NCBI RefSeq assembly: GCF_037975245.1
Contig: NC_092577.1
Coordinates: 16,692,013 to 16,756,012 of the forward strand
DNA from: Apostichopus japonicus
Taxonomy: Eukaryota > Echinodermata > Holothuroidea > Aspidochirotida > Stichopodidae
Direction: 5' to 3'
DNA length: 64,000 nt
A program made the translations under genes and the position numbers. Position 1 is the stretch's first letter; each line of letters opens with the position of its first letter. The notes under the pieces are model-generated. The model saw nothing but the letters and a program-made list of their open reading frames with translations, was not told the origin of the DNA and ran no database searches. Below are positions 51,688 to 62,895 of the stretch, in pieces.

Positions 51688-54192
51688 ATGTCAGCAGAAA
51701 TATACAGTTTACATCAAATTAGTGAGGATACTTATGTTACTCGTAAGTAGTTTTTGGTTCCATGTGCCACTTTATTCAGTATTGATCTCATTTTCATCTT
51801 TGCTCTTTTTCCCTACTTCTTTTATAGATGCTAACTATTTCCAAAGTTAAAGCTTTAAAAGGAATGCATCCTTATCACATACCATTAAAGTGTGTAATTG
51901 CATCTGCCTTACCACCTAAAACTTACACCAAGGATGGGGTTCACAAAGAAATGCAGCAACTTGTATTGTGTGACAACACAGGCTACCTTAAAGCAAATGC
52001 TTTTGACACTGCCAAGAAAGATGTCTTGAAGGAAGGTGCCACAGTCATCTTAAAAAACTTTATCAGCAAACCAGATGCTGTGATAATTACATCACGTACT
52101 AGTGTTTTCAAGGCACCCTCTCTGAAAGTAGACCAAGAAATTATCGACCAGGCAGTTGTATATCTGAGACCACCAACACCACCTCCAGCAGATATTTCTA
52201 TCATCAAGTCATCTCCAGTGAAGACAATTCACACAGTTGAAGGAAAAATCATTCAGGTAATTAGGATTCTTTTTAGATATCCAGAGAAGGTACTCTGCCG
52301 TGGTGAATTTTATTTTCTTGTTCATCAGATAATCCTTTTCTTTGTGAGAGTTACTAAAGAACTACTTTTAGGTATTTCTTATGAGAGTAGTAGCTGCCAT
52401 ATGTCTCTTGTACTCTTCTATTCTTCATCCTAATATCCATCCCCAAGTTAGAAAATGTAATTATATGCTCCAAAAATATTCTTTGTAGTTTACAATAAGA
52501 AGCTATGAGAGCAGTTTAACAAAGTATTGTATCTTAGCTAAGCATTGGATCCTAATCAAAACAGTTTAATGGTACATGTTTACATTGGCATCTCCTGGTC
52601 TGTGGATCTGGGCCTGCTAGAGTGAGAGAGAAGAGTAAGCTAATGTGTTTACAAACAAAAAAAGTCAGATTTCAATTTGGTCAGGCGGAGATTCATGTTT
52701 GATATTTTTTTTTCATGTATTTTCATTCACAGGATGAATGTCCTCGCCAGGTGGCCTTTAAAGACACATCGCTTGATATCAGAACTATTGTCATCCAAAA
52801 CAAGAAAGACAACATCAAGGTGTCATTGTGGAAGGAGTTTGTTAAAGAAGAGATTAAGACTGGAGACTTTGTTGTAGCTAAAAACTTGGTGGTCAGCGAA
52901 TATCAGAAGGAAAAACAGCTCTCTACAACATCTCGAACTAAAATACAGGTATATATCCATTCATATACAAATGCATTCCTGTTTATATAGTTGTATGCAT
53001 TGAAGTCTCAGTTACATGAGCAAATCACTGATATGTTACAAATAATAAAGAGCAAGCTGGTTCAACGTTACACTTGGTATATAGGTAGCCCTTGGTGAAT
53101 AATTGTTCTTATTGTTATTCATGAAGGTCAAATTCTCTTTAGGTCAATTAAAGGTACCAGCCTCCTAAAAGTACTTCAATATACTTTGCATAGGTGCACA
53201 TCAACCATTACAGCAAGTCCATGACACTAATATTCAGTATCCAGGTTTTTTTAAGTAGCCAGGACCCGGGTCAAATGACCCGTCTACTGCACGTACATGA
53301 CCCGGCTACTTTGCGTCACTCAGTAAAAAAAAAAGGACGAAAAAAATCCCAGGTCAGGTGTGATTGAAACTTCAATGTGAGTTTGTTTTTTGTTTGTGAA
53401 AAATAGGACAGAAGAAAGGGGTGATTTGGAGGGGGCAATATCATTGACCAAACAGCTGTATATTGCACCATTTTGCATCTAGAGACTTTTTAAATTCCAA
53501 TTTTCCGGGGGCACCCCCTCCCCTTAGACCCCTCCCCCATGTCCACGTACAGACAGTCCCGCCTAATTTTCAACTCGACCCACCTACTACATTTCTTAAC
53601 AAAAACCCTGGTATCTTTTGCTAATCTGATTTATTTGCTGTATAAATACCCTTGACAAAAAGGCTCCATAGTATCATTCAGAAGAACTTTAATAAAAAAT
53701 CTGTGAAATAAAATCTTGGCCTGCACTTTTGTACATATTCTCACAGTTTTTAATTATTAAAAGACAAGTTGTGAGTGTATTGGACATGTATTATCTATCG
53801 ATTCTGTAATTTTTGCAAAAAGCTTTGTCTTGTTTTGTAAATAAGTATTCTACATTATTGCAGTCATATATTGAAATATAAGTTTTTTTCATTTTCTTCA
53901 ACAGAAAACATCTCCACCAGAGGAGCAGCTAAGTGTAACTGTGTTGGCATTTGATGAAGAAGAAAACACCTTCAACCTGCTTTGTCAAATAGATGGAGAT
54001 ACTTTACTAACTTACAACTGCAGTACCGCTGTGGTAACATCCTTGATTCGTGAACCATGTGATGAAGATGAACCTTCAGATGAAGATCCTCTCCATGAAA
54101 GACTGCTGTACCACCTCCCAGGAATAGCCCAAGTAAAAATCCAAAACACAACTGTTGTTGGTGTAACAAAGCCACTGATGAAAGTGGAGTGA
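51688..54192 (+). CDS. Multi-exon gene for an OB-fold (RPA-like) single-strand nucleic-acid-binding protein
   Basis: Proposed exons are 51688-51742 (MSAEIYSLHQISEDTYVT), 51847-52256 (or 51828-), 52733-52948 and 53905-54192. The last two junctions are GT-AG, phase 0 and fully open: IIQ joins DECPRQVAF, and TKIQ joins KTSPPEEQL. About 325 residues. OB-fold features are PLKCVIASALPP, LVLCDNTGYLKANAFD with LKEGATVILKNF, then IRTIVIQNKKDNIKVSLW with GDFVVAKNLVV, and VTVLAFDEEENTFNLLCQI. This suggests two or three OB-folds as in replication protein A or related factors. No lesion is seen, so it may be functional. The start and first junction are uncertain: the acceptor at 51827 would give a stop, while the AAG at 51846 keeps the frame. 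It could be a host gene or a mobile-element SSB. Confidence 0.6.
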
Positions 54193-54565
54193 GTTAGCCT
54201 GTTCAAAACTCAAAATGTCAAATTTGATGTGAACGGATCGTCATGAAGGGCATTATACTAAGTGATTAACTTAAGTAAAAGCACCGACAACCACCATTTC
54301 CTTCCATACTGTTGACTCTCCCTTTATTAGTGGGCAAGGTGGTGATTTTGGATATACTTTCAAAAAAGTCAAAGTCAAAGAATTCGAGAGCTTGAATATT
54401 CTTTATTATTCTTATCATGATGTTTTTTTATTGAAACCTAAGTGAAAGAAAATACTTTCAAAGGGAGTTTGAAAACTACTCTTCCCTTTTTGTCAACATC
54501 CTGTTTTTGTTCTCTGTTTAAGCTTGGAATTTCCAGTTTTCCACTATACTTTCACATTTTTGTTG
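54193..54565. other. 3' flank of the OB-fold gene
   Basis: No gene. Presumably 3' untranslated sequence. No clear AATAAA close to the stop was seen. Confidence 0.3.
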
Positions 54566-54945
54566 CCGGATCAATCCATGCCAAATCAACAGATTTGTGG
54601 GTCGATTCCAAGTCGACCCTCTAAGAATTGCCTGAAACTGATATGGTGTCTTGCCACATATGTCTTAAAGGATGAATTTGGGCCAAAAAACTTTCTAAAA
54701 CTTTTTGATTGCTAGGATGCAAACATGCCTCCAAACTTTTGGGAAAATTTAGGGCTCTCAAAATGCAGCCTGGATTTGGTTGCTAGGCGTGGCCGTATCC
54801 TAGCAACCAAAAAGTTTTAAAAGTTTTTTGGCCCAAATTCATCCTTTGAGACATGTGGCAAGACACCATATCAATTTCAGGCGAATCTGAGAGGGTCAAC
54901 GTGGTATCGACCCACAAATCTGTTGATTTGGCATTGATTGACCCT
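54566..54945. repeat. Foldback element with about 150-nt arms
   Basis: The left arm 54566-54719 and right arm 54797-54945 are reverse complements with modest divergence. They contain ATGCCAAATCAACAGATTTG, GATATGGTGTCTTGCCACAT and AGTTTTTTGGCCCAAATTCA-type phrases. The loop is about 77 nt and has a small repeat of GGTTGCTAGG. No ORF of its own. Both arms give the look-alike peptide NAKSTDLWVD on opposite strands, which is an effect of the inverted repeat. Confidence 0.8.
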
Positions 54946-56097
54946 GCACACCAAAAAGTATCAGTTAGTTTTGTACTTGCAAAGTTACCTCTTTTCATAT
55001 TCCAGACAGTTCATTCAAATAAATCAAACAAGTTACACGGAATCTAACTTTCTTTCTTCTCATTTACTCTTTGTCATAACTTGACCATAAAAGCTCCTTA
55101 TACAGTTTGTCAGAGATTTTCATGAACTTTTCATGAACATGAACTTAAACCAAATCACCATTCTGTGGGTGTGCCCTTGTGGATTGTCAGGAATCTGAGG
55201 TCTAAGGTCCTTGAAAAGCTCTTCTGTATTGGCCCCATGGTTAGCAATCTTACTTAGAAGATACAATGTGACAATGATCGAGGTAATATTACCCAGCATC
55301 AACATAACCATTAAAAATGAAACAAAAAAAGTGGCCGTATACTGTTTTGGAATGGCATGGCAAAAGCGATTTAGCAGACTTCAAACTGATTGTCATATCA
55401 GGACAGCCTATGTCATGGTTAATTTATTGTTTGTCACATTTTCTCATTGATTGTTTTTCACTGTATTACTAACATCAAGTATGTTGCACACCCTCACTAT
55501 ACATTGCGTCAGATTCATGAAGAAAACTGCTCGTGTTACATGATCGAAACCACAATGCATTTTTGCATTCTTGTTATAATTTCACTTACTTTTAAAATTT
55601 ACTTGTACAAGAATAAAGATGACTTACGGATGTTGTTTTCAACATATTGCTATAAAAAATTTATGGCAAATTAATATGGCAATCACAAACCGTAACATCA
55701 GCCTCAAAGTTGTTGGCTCTGTTCACCGCTCCATCCACTGTTGTAGGTGTTGCCGGGGCCGTTGCATTTGAAGTTCAATTCGCTTGAGTGTTTCTATTGT
55801 AAAAGGAAGAAAGGAGCAATCTTGTAATATATTTGAATACCAATTAAGAAGCCTGCACATAGTACATTTTAGCCTTGTAAAGTGGACCATAACGACACCA
55901 TTAAGTCATCATTAAAACATGCTCAAAAACGTATTTGTTTGCAGCAAGTCTCTGTCTTTGCTTTTGCGTTGGTATTATACCAAAAATACAACCAAGAGCT
56001 AAATTTTAGCCATTCTATATATTTGCTGTCTATATTGTATTTATATCAATATCTTATCATTTGAAATATTGATGAACATAAATAAAAGTTGGGTGAA

Positions 56098-56129
56098 GGG
56101 CACAACCTCAAATTTTTGAGGTTGTGCCC
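56098..56129. repeat. Perfect short hairpin
   Basis: GGGCACAACCTCAAA pairs exactly with TTTGAGGTTGTGCCC over a 2-nt loop. It is followed by a further copy of GAGGTTGTGCAAATTTTTG. No T-run typical of a Pol III stop directly follows. Confidence 0.7.
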
Positions 56130-57429
56130 TTGAGGTTGTGCAAATTTTTGATAAGGCATTAGTTCCCAAATTTTTCCTTCGTATCACATTCTGAAAGCTA
56201 GTATTGTTTTAGCTAAATATGGTTTCACTCACTTTCATTTGTCATTATTTGGTTTAAGAATTTGCTTATGTTTTTGTATTTAGTGGTGGGGAGGGGGGTT
56301 ACCCTTCATTAACTTTTCCAAATCATGCTGGTTGTGCAAATGCATTTGATCCACCTCCAGGGGTGGGTTCACTTTTTTGGGGGAGGGGTGCTATTAAATA
56401 CTGTCACATAAGTAGTAAGGTGAAAGGAATTTCTACAAATACAGGGAGGAAAGAAACACATAGGCACTTACTTTTTTGGGCACTTTAATTTTTTTCCTTA
56501 AGGGTACATAAACTGCAGCTGAAACATTTACTTCCTCCTATATGAAACGAAAAATAGAAATTGAATAGTATAATAACATTGGGAAGATAGGTCATTCTTA
56601 CTGTCCAATGTTTCCACTTGTTATTACTTTTACCCTTTTGAAAAGCCTAGACAACCTATAATACTCTTACATTGTCTCTTTGAGGTAGCTTTTGTTCTTT
56701 TTCACTGATCATTCATACACAGTTGATAACAATAAAATTAGTGTTCATCATTAGAGTATGTTTGTTACCATTTCTGCCTTTGTAATATACTAAGAAGTTA
56801 GCCTAGTTAATTCTTCAGACCGGAATTGCCATACATGTTTTGTATCATGTCTGTGTGAAGTGGAGCAACGTGCTTTGCAGAGTAAATATGTACGTAGATT
56901 GCGTTTGTCACAGTGGCTTATCCAGAAATGTTCAATTGAAGGGGCACAAATGACTGGCCATCATTGCGCAGTGGTCTGTTTGGTTTCTTGATTTTCCATT
57001 TTTAGTCTATGACAGTAGCCCCTGAAAGGCCTGAAAATGACCAGTGGGAAAATTTTTAGCAAAGTAGAATAGCAAGATTGAAGGAGAAACTAAGCACTAT
57101 CCCCCTCCCGCAAGGGATCCATTGCAAGTTTTCATGATAGAAAGAAAGTTTCACCCAGATCTGGTCAGTCCAAAATATTACAATGTTACTGCAGAAGGCT
57201 GTACTCTGACAATCCAAGAGGGTTGAAAATTTGTACCCATCATTTCTTCCAAATTGTGGCTGCTGGAAGTGGTTGGTAAGCACCCCAGCCTTGGCCCCGA
57301 ATCATCATTTGACATTTAAAAAGTAAACATTAGAACCATTGTAAGTTGTCTCTTTTCTTGTTTTTCATTTTTCTCACTCATTTGTTTATTAGGTTCTTTT
57401 TTATTTATCATTTAATAGCTAATGTGAGC

Positions 57430-57515
57430 AAGTCCCCTCCTAGCAGCCACATCCCCCTCCCCACACCCCTCCCACTTCCCCCTCCCCAGCCCCCTCCCCA
57501 CACTCCTTCCCACAT
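57430..57515. repeat. C-rich tract, G-quadruplex potential on the minus strand
   Basis: Repeated CCCCTCC/CCCCAC blocks (at least eight C3+ runs in about 85 nt) give a polypyrimidine strand and, opposite, closely spaced G-runs. Confidence 0.7.
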
Positions 57516-58153
57516 CTGAATCATCAGCCACTGTGTCAAGAGCATGATTACTGATGATATTGGGAGGGTAAGGCGTGTGTTCCAAAAATATGTTCCTTCA
57601 GAATGAAGACATTACACCCATACATATGTCATATGAATTACCACTATGCATTACATTGGTGAAATAACTCAAAATAAAAATTTGTTTGCCCTAGTGCAGA
57701 GGTAAACCTGCTATGTGTGTAAAAAATTCCAAAATGTCCAACCAGTGAGTTGTTACTCCCTGGTCCAACAGATACAAATTATAACAGGTCATTGAAAGTA
57801 GTACGCATAACCATGTAGTCTGTTTATAGCTCCATGGTATAATATTCCCTGGTCGTTCTCCTATCCAAATTAGAAAACACATCTCAACCTTACCCTACAC
57901 AGCATTCCACAGTCATTCTACTGTGATTGAGTTGAAACAATACCTTTCACTTTCTGAACCCCTCACACACCGTAATAACACTTGGTTCACGGCCACCAAA
58001 CAGTCTGCGGTCGGAATATTTCTCAGATGCAGCTAGATCAATTACAGTGGAGGATGCAGAAATAACGTGTACATTGTTATGAGATACCGTAACGTAGCGA
58101 AAGTGTAGCGAGAGTTCCCATAACAACTCCCTGGTAGTAGCACTACCGTTGTA

Positions 58154-58597
58154 TTATGTATGTATATAATGCAGCTTACTGCACGTAGGCCTACACATAG
58201 GAATGAACGTGATCATAAATTTTGAAGAAAAAAAAACCTTCGTACTAACATCACTACTACTTGAATCATCACAACCTCGCTTCTTTTTAGATTGGTTAGT
58301 ACATTGTAACTTTTTCGTTCCGCAAGTACAATATTTCGTGCACAATCTTCCGCTAAGTTTACACGGACATGCGCCACGACCACTGCTCCTACGACAAACA
58401 TTGTTGCAGTTGCAAGACACTGGATCCCTCCCGTAACGATCACGGGATTCTTTCTCAATTCCCAACGAGCTCATATTTGCTATCAAGTAAATGCTTTTAT
58501 CTAAAAAAATAGACGTCTTCGTAAATAAATCACAAACGCTACGTTGCTGCGCGAACAATAGTGAAGGCTTACGACGGGCGTGCGTATCGTAACCCAA
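58154..58597 (-). CDS. Cysteine-rich CXC (tesmin/TSO1-like) exon
   Basis: The probable start is the ATG at about 58475 (MSSLGIEKESRDRYGRDP); the ATG at 58597 is also in frame. Ten Cys are arranged as in CXC/CRC modules: CNCNNVCRR, RGACPCKLSG, LCTKYCTCGTK and LQCTN. Such modules bind DNA or zinc in tesmin-like factors, and similar short modules occur in repetitive invertebrate proteins. A Lys-rich, Ser/Asp-rich stretch follows (KKKRGCDDSSSSD). A weak donor (GTTAGTACGA) near 58246 would end the exon there, in which case the last 30 residues are intron read-through. The frame is clean. Function not known. Confidence 0.45.
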   Translation of the reverse strand: MGYDTHARRKPSLLFAQQRSVCDLFTKTSIFLDKSIYLIANMSSLGIEKESRDRYGRDPVSCNCNNVCRRSSGRGACPCKLSGRLCTKYCTCGTKKLQCTNQSKKKRGCDDSSSSDVSTKVFFSSKFMITFIPMCRPTCSKLHYIHT

Positions 58598-59672
58598 TCG
58601 TGAAAAAGTAAATTGAGTAGGGCTGATGTCAGCTGTTGTATTTACGTAATCATAAGTTTGGAGAAAATTAGAGGGCGATTGACGTTAACTATTTGGCTGG
58701 ATTCATTGTGTGGCCCCTTTAAGGGTCTTAAACGAGTTCCGGATTTCCTGTACAGTGACGCTTCTTTACTTCCTTGGTGCGGTCTGTTTGAATGATCGTG
58801 ATGTGCAGTAGGGGCCGGGGCTCAGTAGAATAAATTTATTCACGTCCTCTGTAGTTGGTTGAGGCCTTTCGCTATCCATAGTAGTACTCAAGATGTCATC
58901 GATGGCCTAAATGGGAGTAATAAAAAAAAGTCCATAAATTTTAGACAACGACAAATATTTTGTATACTGATGTCCATTAATGTTGGGGAAGAGATGGATC
59001 CTACGGCGTGGGGGACAAAATATTAGGGGAGAGGGTAACGTTCGATTGACGGGGTTCGTTAAAGGGTTAATGTCTAAAATATTCATGATTTCCAATTGGT
59101 TTAGAATGGCGTTGAATGGGAAGGTATGGTGTATATATATAACATATATGGAATTTAGGCTTTAGTGTTTTAAATTGCAGATATTTTTTGGTTATTTTTA
59201 ATAATTTTTTTTAAAGAGGCTGACACGTGTTATAAAAATAAACACAATTCGCCGTTTAAAATGAGTCACCTTTGGACAAAAGTCACGATGCGCTGTTTCT
59301 TAGATTATGGCTCCAGGCGGCACTTCTACGGAGATTAAGTTAAATTTAATTACTCCTTAGACATTAGCGCAGTATAGGCAAAAGGCTTCATCGATGATTA
59401 GTCAATAGAAAACCAATTTAAAAGGAATGTTTTGGAGGGTGGATGGGTGAAGGTTATTTACGCAAGATTTCGACAAGTAATATATATTTTTATTTGATAG
59501 AAAAAAATTCTAATGCGCATTTATCCCGTGTAAGATAAAAAACATGATGATAATTATTAAAGTAATAAACATTGAAATATTACCTTTTGGTTTCGATTGA
59601 TTACCTTCTTAATTTTGTGGTGATCCATTTAGACAAATAAGTTGCTTACAATGTATATCGAAATACAACCAT
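58598..59672. other. Non-coding
   Basis: Upstream of the CXC exon on the minus strand, so it may hold its promoter. No ORF, RNA gene or repeat was recognised. Confidence 0.35.
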
Positions 59673-60020
59673 TTAGATTTGTTTGTGTCGAAGTTCGTCA
59701 CAATGATATAATATTTTTTGGCGTTTTTCCTTATTCCAGAACAACGAAGTTAAAATCCGTTTTTGTGCTGCAATAGGTGGGCATCCATTACCAATTAAGA
59801 AAAGTAATAATTGGAAACAATGTTTATCATTTAATGGTTTTTTCCAAAAAATACGTTTGTATTGCAAAGGCCATTCGGATAAAGCATAAAATAAATCTCC
59901 ATTTACTGAATTAAAAATTTCCTGTTGTTTTAATGTTATATCCTCGCTGTTTGAGTGTAGCTGCAATATTTCTCCGGCGAGGGAATTCATTTCTTTGTCA
60001 ATTGAAATCGAAATCGCCAT
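59673..60020 (-). CDS. Unrecognised ORF, 115 residues
   Basis: An uninterrupted frame with protein-like composition: an amphipathic N-terminus (IDKEMNSLAGEILQLHSNSE) and WPLQYKRIFWKKPL, then LLLFLIGNGCPPIAAQKRI and LTSLFWNKEKRQKILYH. The GNGCPP plus W-rich pattern faintly recalls high-copy invertebrate proteins that also carry the ATPase-like segment found at 61310, so it may be another domain of the same decayed gene, 1.3 kb away. This is weak. The ATG at 60020 follows TACACTACATGG and is the first in frame. Confidence 0.4.
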   Translation of the reverse strand: MAISISIDKEMNSLAGEILQLHSNSEDITLKQQEIFNSVNGDLFYALSEWPLQYKRIFWKKPLNDKHCFQLLLFLIGNGCPPIAAQKRILTSLFWNKEKRQKILYHCDELRHKQI

Positions 60021-60181
60021 GTAGTGTAGTGAACGTACAACAATCGTATATTGGAATATTTGGGACTATAACATTGATTGCTGTAATCGATTTTCAAATT
60101 CACGGAAACTGCAAGTACTATTTGTGAAAAAGTTGCATGAGGCAATGAAATCAATCATGCGCACTACTACCATGAATGTCA
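60021..60181. other. Short non-coding spacer
   Basis: Upstream of the 59673-60020 ORF. Nothing recognised. Confidence 0.3.
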
Positions 60182-60600
60182 TTTGGATCGTTCATTGGTT
60201 TATAGCCTGTTTCTGGTTTTGATCGTTGATTGCTTAATGGGGTGATGACGTCAATGGAAGGTAACTGATGTTTACACCATGTGAATATTGTGATTGGCTA
60301 AATTACTAGGATGGCTACGGGATGAAGTGTCTGTTTTGATGACGTCATATTGTAAAACTATTTTGATTTATGTTTAAAAACCTGAATATTTGAGTAAAAT
60401 ATAAGTGAAAGTTTGGTTTGGATCGTTCATTGGTTTATTGGGTGGTAAAAATTATGTTTACAACATGTCAGTCTTATGGTTGTCTAAATTCCTATATGAT
60501 GGCTACGGGATGAAGCGTCTGTTTTGATGACGTCATAGTGTAAATGTTATTTTGATTTATGTTAACAACGTCAATATTTCAGTAAACTATAAGTGTAAGT
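60182..60600. repeat. Two tandem units of about 235 bp, each with a TGACGTCA site
   Basis: Both units start TTGGATCGTTCATTGGTTTA and share GATGGCTACGGGATGAAG, GTCTGTTTTGATGACGTCAT and TATTTTGATTTATGTT. Unit one adds a second TGACGTCA (60245). The second unit is shorter by about 50 nt. Confidence 0.8.
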
Positions 60601-60903
60601 AATATTTAGTAGTGAGTTATTTTGGATAAGAAAGTTTAATGAAAAACTGGAAGGCGAATTTGGAAAATATTTAATATTTGAAATGTAAAATTTAAAAACA
60701 AGGTCATGTTTGCAACCTTACAAATTAAACGGTAAAATACAGAAAAAGAGATATGGAATGTAACTTACATTCATAAGTATGGTTCTCTGGGTTTCACAGA
60801 AGTCATTAAAATCAATTGCCCTTTTCAATGTTTCCAAAGGCGGTCAATGTGTTCATTTCCTGCCAATAGTTCCTTAAAAAACATGGTCGATAACGTGCAG
60901 TGT

Positions 60904-61158
60904 TCATGCTGTTCTGGTGATTAAGTCTGTCTTTTTGCTTTTAGGAGACAGATTGCCTTTGAGTAGAGCTTCATTTATTTCTTGTATAAAAGAATTTGAA
61001 ATTTCGTTATAGGCATGTTCAGCTTCTTGATGGAAATGATATTGTTTATTGTTCAAATGTGAGTCTTGAATAGTTTCGAAAGCGACAGCCAAATCCTTAA
61101 AAGGAAAATCATTTACAGCGTCTGAGGTAGCAATGGTTTCCTCTGAAGTTGGTCGCAA
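60904..61158 (-). CDS. Unrecognised short ORF
   Basis: 84 residues, polar (TSDAVNDFPFKDLAVAFETI, QYHFHQEAEHAYNEISNSF). It lies in the same orientation as the ATPase-like piece upstream and may be a later part of the same decayed gene. No motif. Confidence 0.3.
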   Translation of the reverse strand: MRPTSEETIATSDAVNDFPFKDLAVAFETIQDSHLNNKQYHFHQEAEHAYNEISNSFIQEINEALLKGNLSPKSKKTDLITRTA

Positions 61159-61309
61159 ACAAAGTGGGGCTATTAACAGAAACGATCCAGCAAACCTTGT
61201 CCAGAATCCATGACAGTTATTAATTTGATGAGGGGTACGACCTGAGTTGCACCTAAAATACAGAATGGTAGATTTTCTTTCACATTTCTGGCAGCAGCAG
61301 TTGCTTGAG

Positions 61310-61815
61310 TCATGGTTGAGGATTCACCGCTGAAAAGTTCACACAGTGAGAGGAATGTTCTTTGTCGCCCTTGATAAGATATGTTAACATTTCTGCGTTT
61401 TGAGGTGAAATGATAATACCCCCATTTCCCTCGGCAAGTTTTTTTCTTAGTCCAGCCGAAGTAGTTTTTTCAAAGAGAGCAAATTCGAAATTACGGCTGC
61501 TTTTCAAACTGTGTAACTGAAGTTTCGAGGCTATTTTTACGGCTTCAGATCTACCAGTTGAAGGGGGTCCAATAAAAATAGCATAAATGTTCGGTTGTAT
61601 TTGAGTTCTGTTTACAACAAGCGATGCTACAGGCGCAAGACTAAATGCCGTGCTAACCATTAACGAGGTCACTATGTATCCCATTGAGGTACTCACTGAT
61701 TTCGCTAACAGTTCCAAAAAATGACCAAGATTCTCCGAAAACATGGATTGAAAATTATATGGAACATCTGTAAGTCGGCGATGTAGAAGAGCCCATGTTT
61801 TAGGCTTTTGTTTTC
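61310..61815 (-). pseudogene. DUF3987-like P-loop ATPase segment, truncated
   Basis: The frame is open from about 61815 (KPKTWALLHRRLTDVPYNFQ) to 61310. Motifs are SLMVSTAFSLAPVASLVVN, YAIFIGPPSTGRSEAVKIA (a Walker A-like loop where the usual Lys is Arg), FEKTTSAGLRKKLAEG and GGIIISPQNAEMLTYLI. The order of a P-loop, TSxGL and SPxNxExL resembles the DUF3987 family and multi-copy invertebrate relatives. It stops early (AVNPQP), before the C-terminal half. The Lys-to-Arg change in the P-loop would impair nucleotide binding. It lies just downstream of the Merlin remnant on the same strand. Assignment moderate. Confidence 0.45.
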
Positions 61816-61946
61816 CAATTTTCGATAATTTTCTGTGAGGGATTTTAATCCAAGTGTGTATCCGTTTTTAGAATTATGGTTACACCAGACATGAAAATGA
61901 GCAAGTGAATTGAATTCAGAGCAAAATAACATCCATATTTTTGTTC

Positions 61947-62895
61947 TTATATCTCTACAGAAACTCCTAAATATGATGGGTAATGTTTTTTGACACGACC
62001 ATGAGTGGGAAGCGAACACTTCATCTGACGCCAGTGTCCTTCAATTTTGTTCGTGTGGAATCCCTCGGGGTTCACAAATTCCTTGGAATGATTAACAGTT
62101 TTATGATCATATCCATACTTGCTTAGATTGATATAACCTTTCCAACAATCGCAAATGATTGTTGTTCCCTTTTCGATATGCTGCTCGATCAAGGGAACTA
62201 ATATCGCTTGGCTTCTGTCCCCATCTGGCACAATAAAAGAACGTCTAGAATCTCTTTCAATTCCACCAAACACCCACTGTCCATCCACTCTGATTCATCA
62301 ATTTCTACAACCTTTCCAGGTTCACCGAGTTTATCAGTTGCTAAGTCATTTCCATAGTGACTTCGCATGTCTCCCGACAAAACATATCCCAGTCAACTAT
62401 TGTGTTCGTGGCTAAATTAAGTTGGCGGGCGATCTGGTTTTCAGTTAAGCCTTCGCACCAGCAGTAAGTTAAGGCAATTGTTTCTTTCATCGTCATGTTT
62501 GAGTTTTCGAACCAGCTCCCTTTTCTGATACTAATTTCGCTGCGATGTTTTTTTACTCCATACTTTCTGCACTCCCAGCGAAGTTCGTCTTTTCTGTCAT
62601 TACACTTGTTCGGTTTCATTGAATTATGACATGTGGGACATTTACTTTCAGTTGCGATGAGATTGTTACTCATACACCATGAGATCAAAGCATGTTTGTT
62701 ACACAAAACCTCATCTTTTAAGAAATCATAAGTCAAAATATTAATATAATTGAATCTATTATAACAGCTTGCTATGCTCTCTGTTTGCGTGGTACCGTCC
62801 TTCAAATCAAAATAAGAACATCCATGTTGAGTAGCTTGGTATATTTTTCTTTTGAGAGACATGTCAATACATGAAAAAAGTAGAATAAATTCCAT
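61947..62895 (-). pseudogene. Merlin transposase (IS1016/IS1595-like), frameshifted
   Basis: The N-terminal part 62341-62895 has a zinc ribbon (SKCPTCHNSMK, RWECRKYGVKKH), RKGSWFENSNMTMKE and QIARQLNLATNTIVDW (helix-turn-helix). After a shift near 62345 the frame reads KVVEIDESEW (first catalytic Asp). After a gap and second shift near 62290 it reads GQWVFGGIERDSRRSF, TIICDCWKGYINLSK (second Asp), HKTVNHSKEFVNP and HTNKIEGHWRQMK (Glu). The D-D-E set and the FGGIER and NHSxxFV phrases define the ISXO2/IS1595 fold used by eukaryotic Merlin transposons. About ten residues normally found after the first Asp region (FGKRKY-type) are deleted. TIRs and target duplications were not found. Confidence 0.85.

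Larger units (their letters stand above)
54946..58153. other. Non-coding
   Basis: No supported gene. Features are a hairpin at 56098-56129, a G-rich tract at 56286-56299, and a C-rich tract at 57430-57515. A minus-strand open frame at 55120-55311 has a hydrophobic segment (MLGNITSIIVTLYLLS) then HGANTEELFKDLRPQIPD, but no start or splice support. I leave it as possible only. Confidence 0.4.

Noticed and set aside
55120-55311. Membrane-protein exon on the minus strand
   Set aside because: One hydrophobic segment only, no start context or acceptor. Kept as a remark but not called.
61705-62019. 104-residue ORF with several Cys and Phe
   Set aside because: Out of phase with both the Merlin and ATPase frames that it overlaps; reads as noise.
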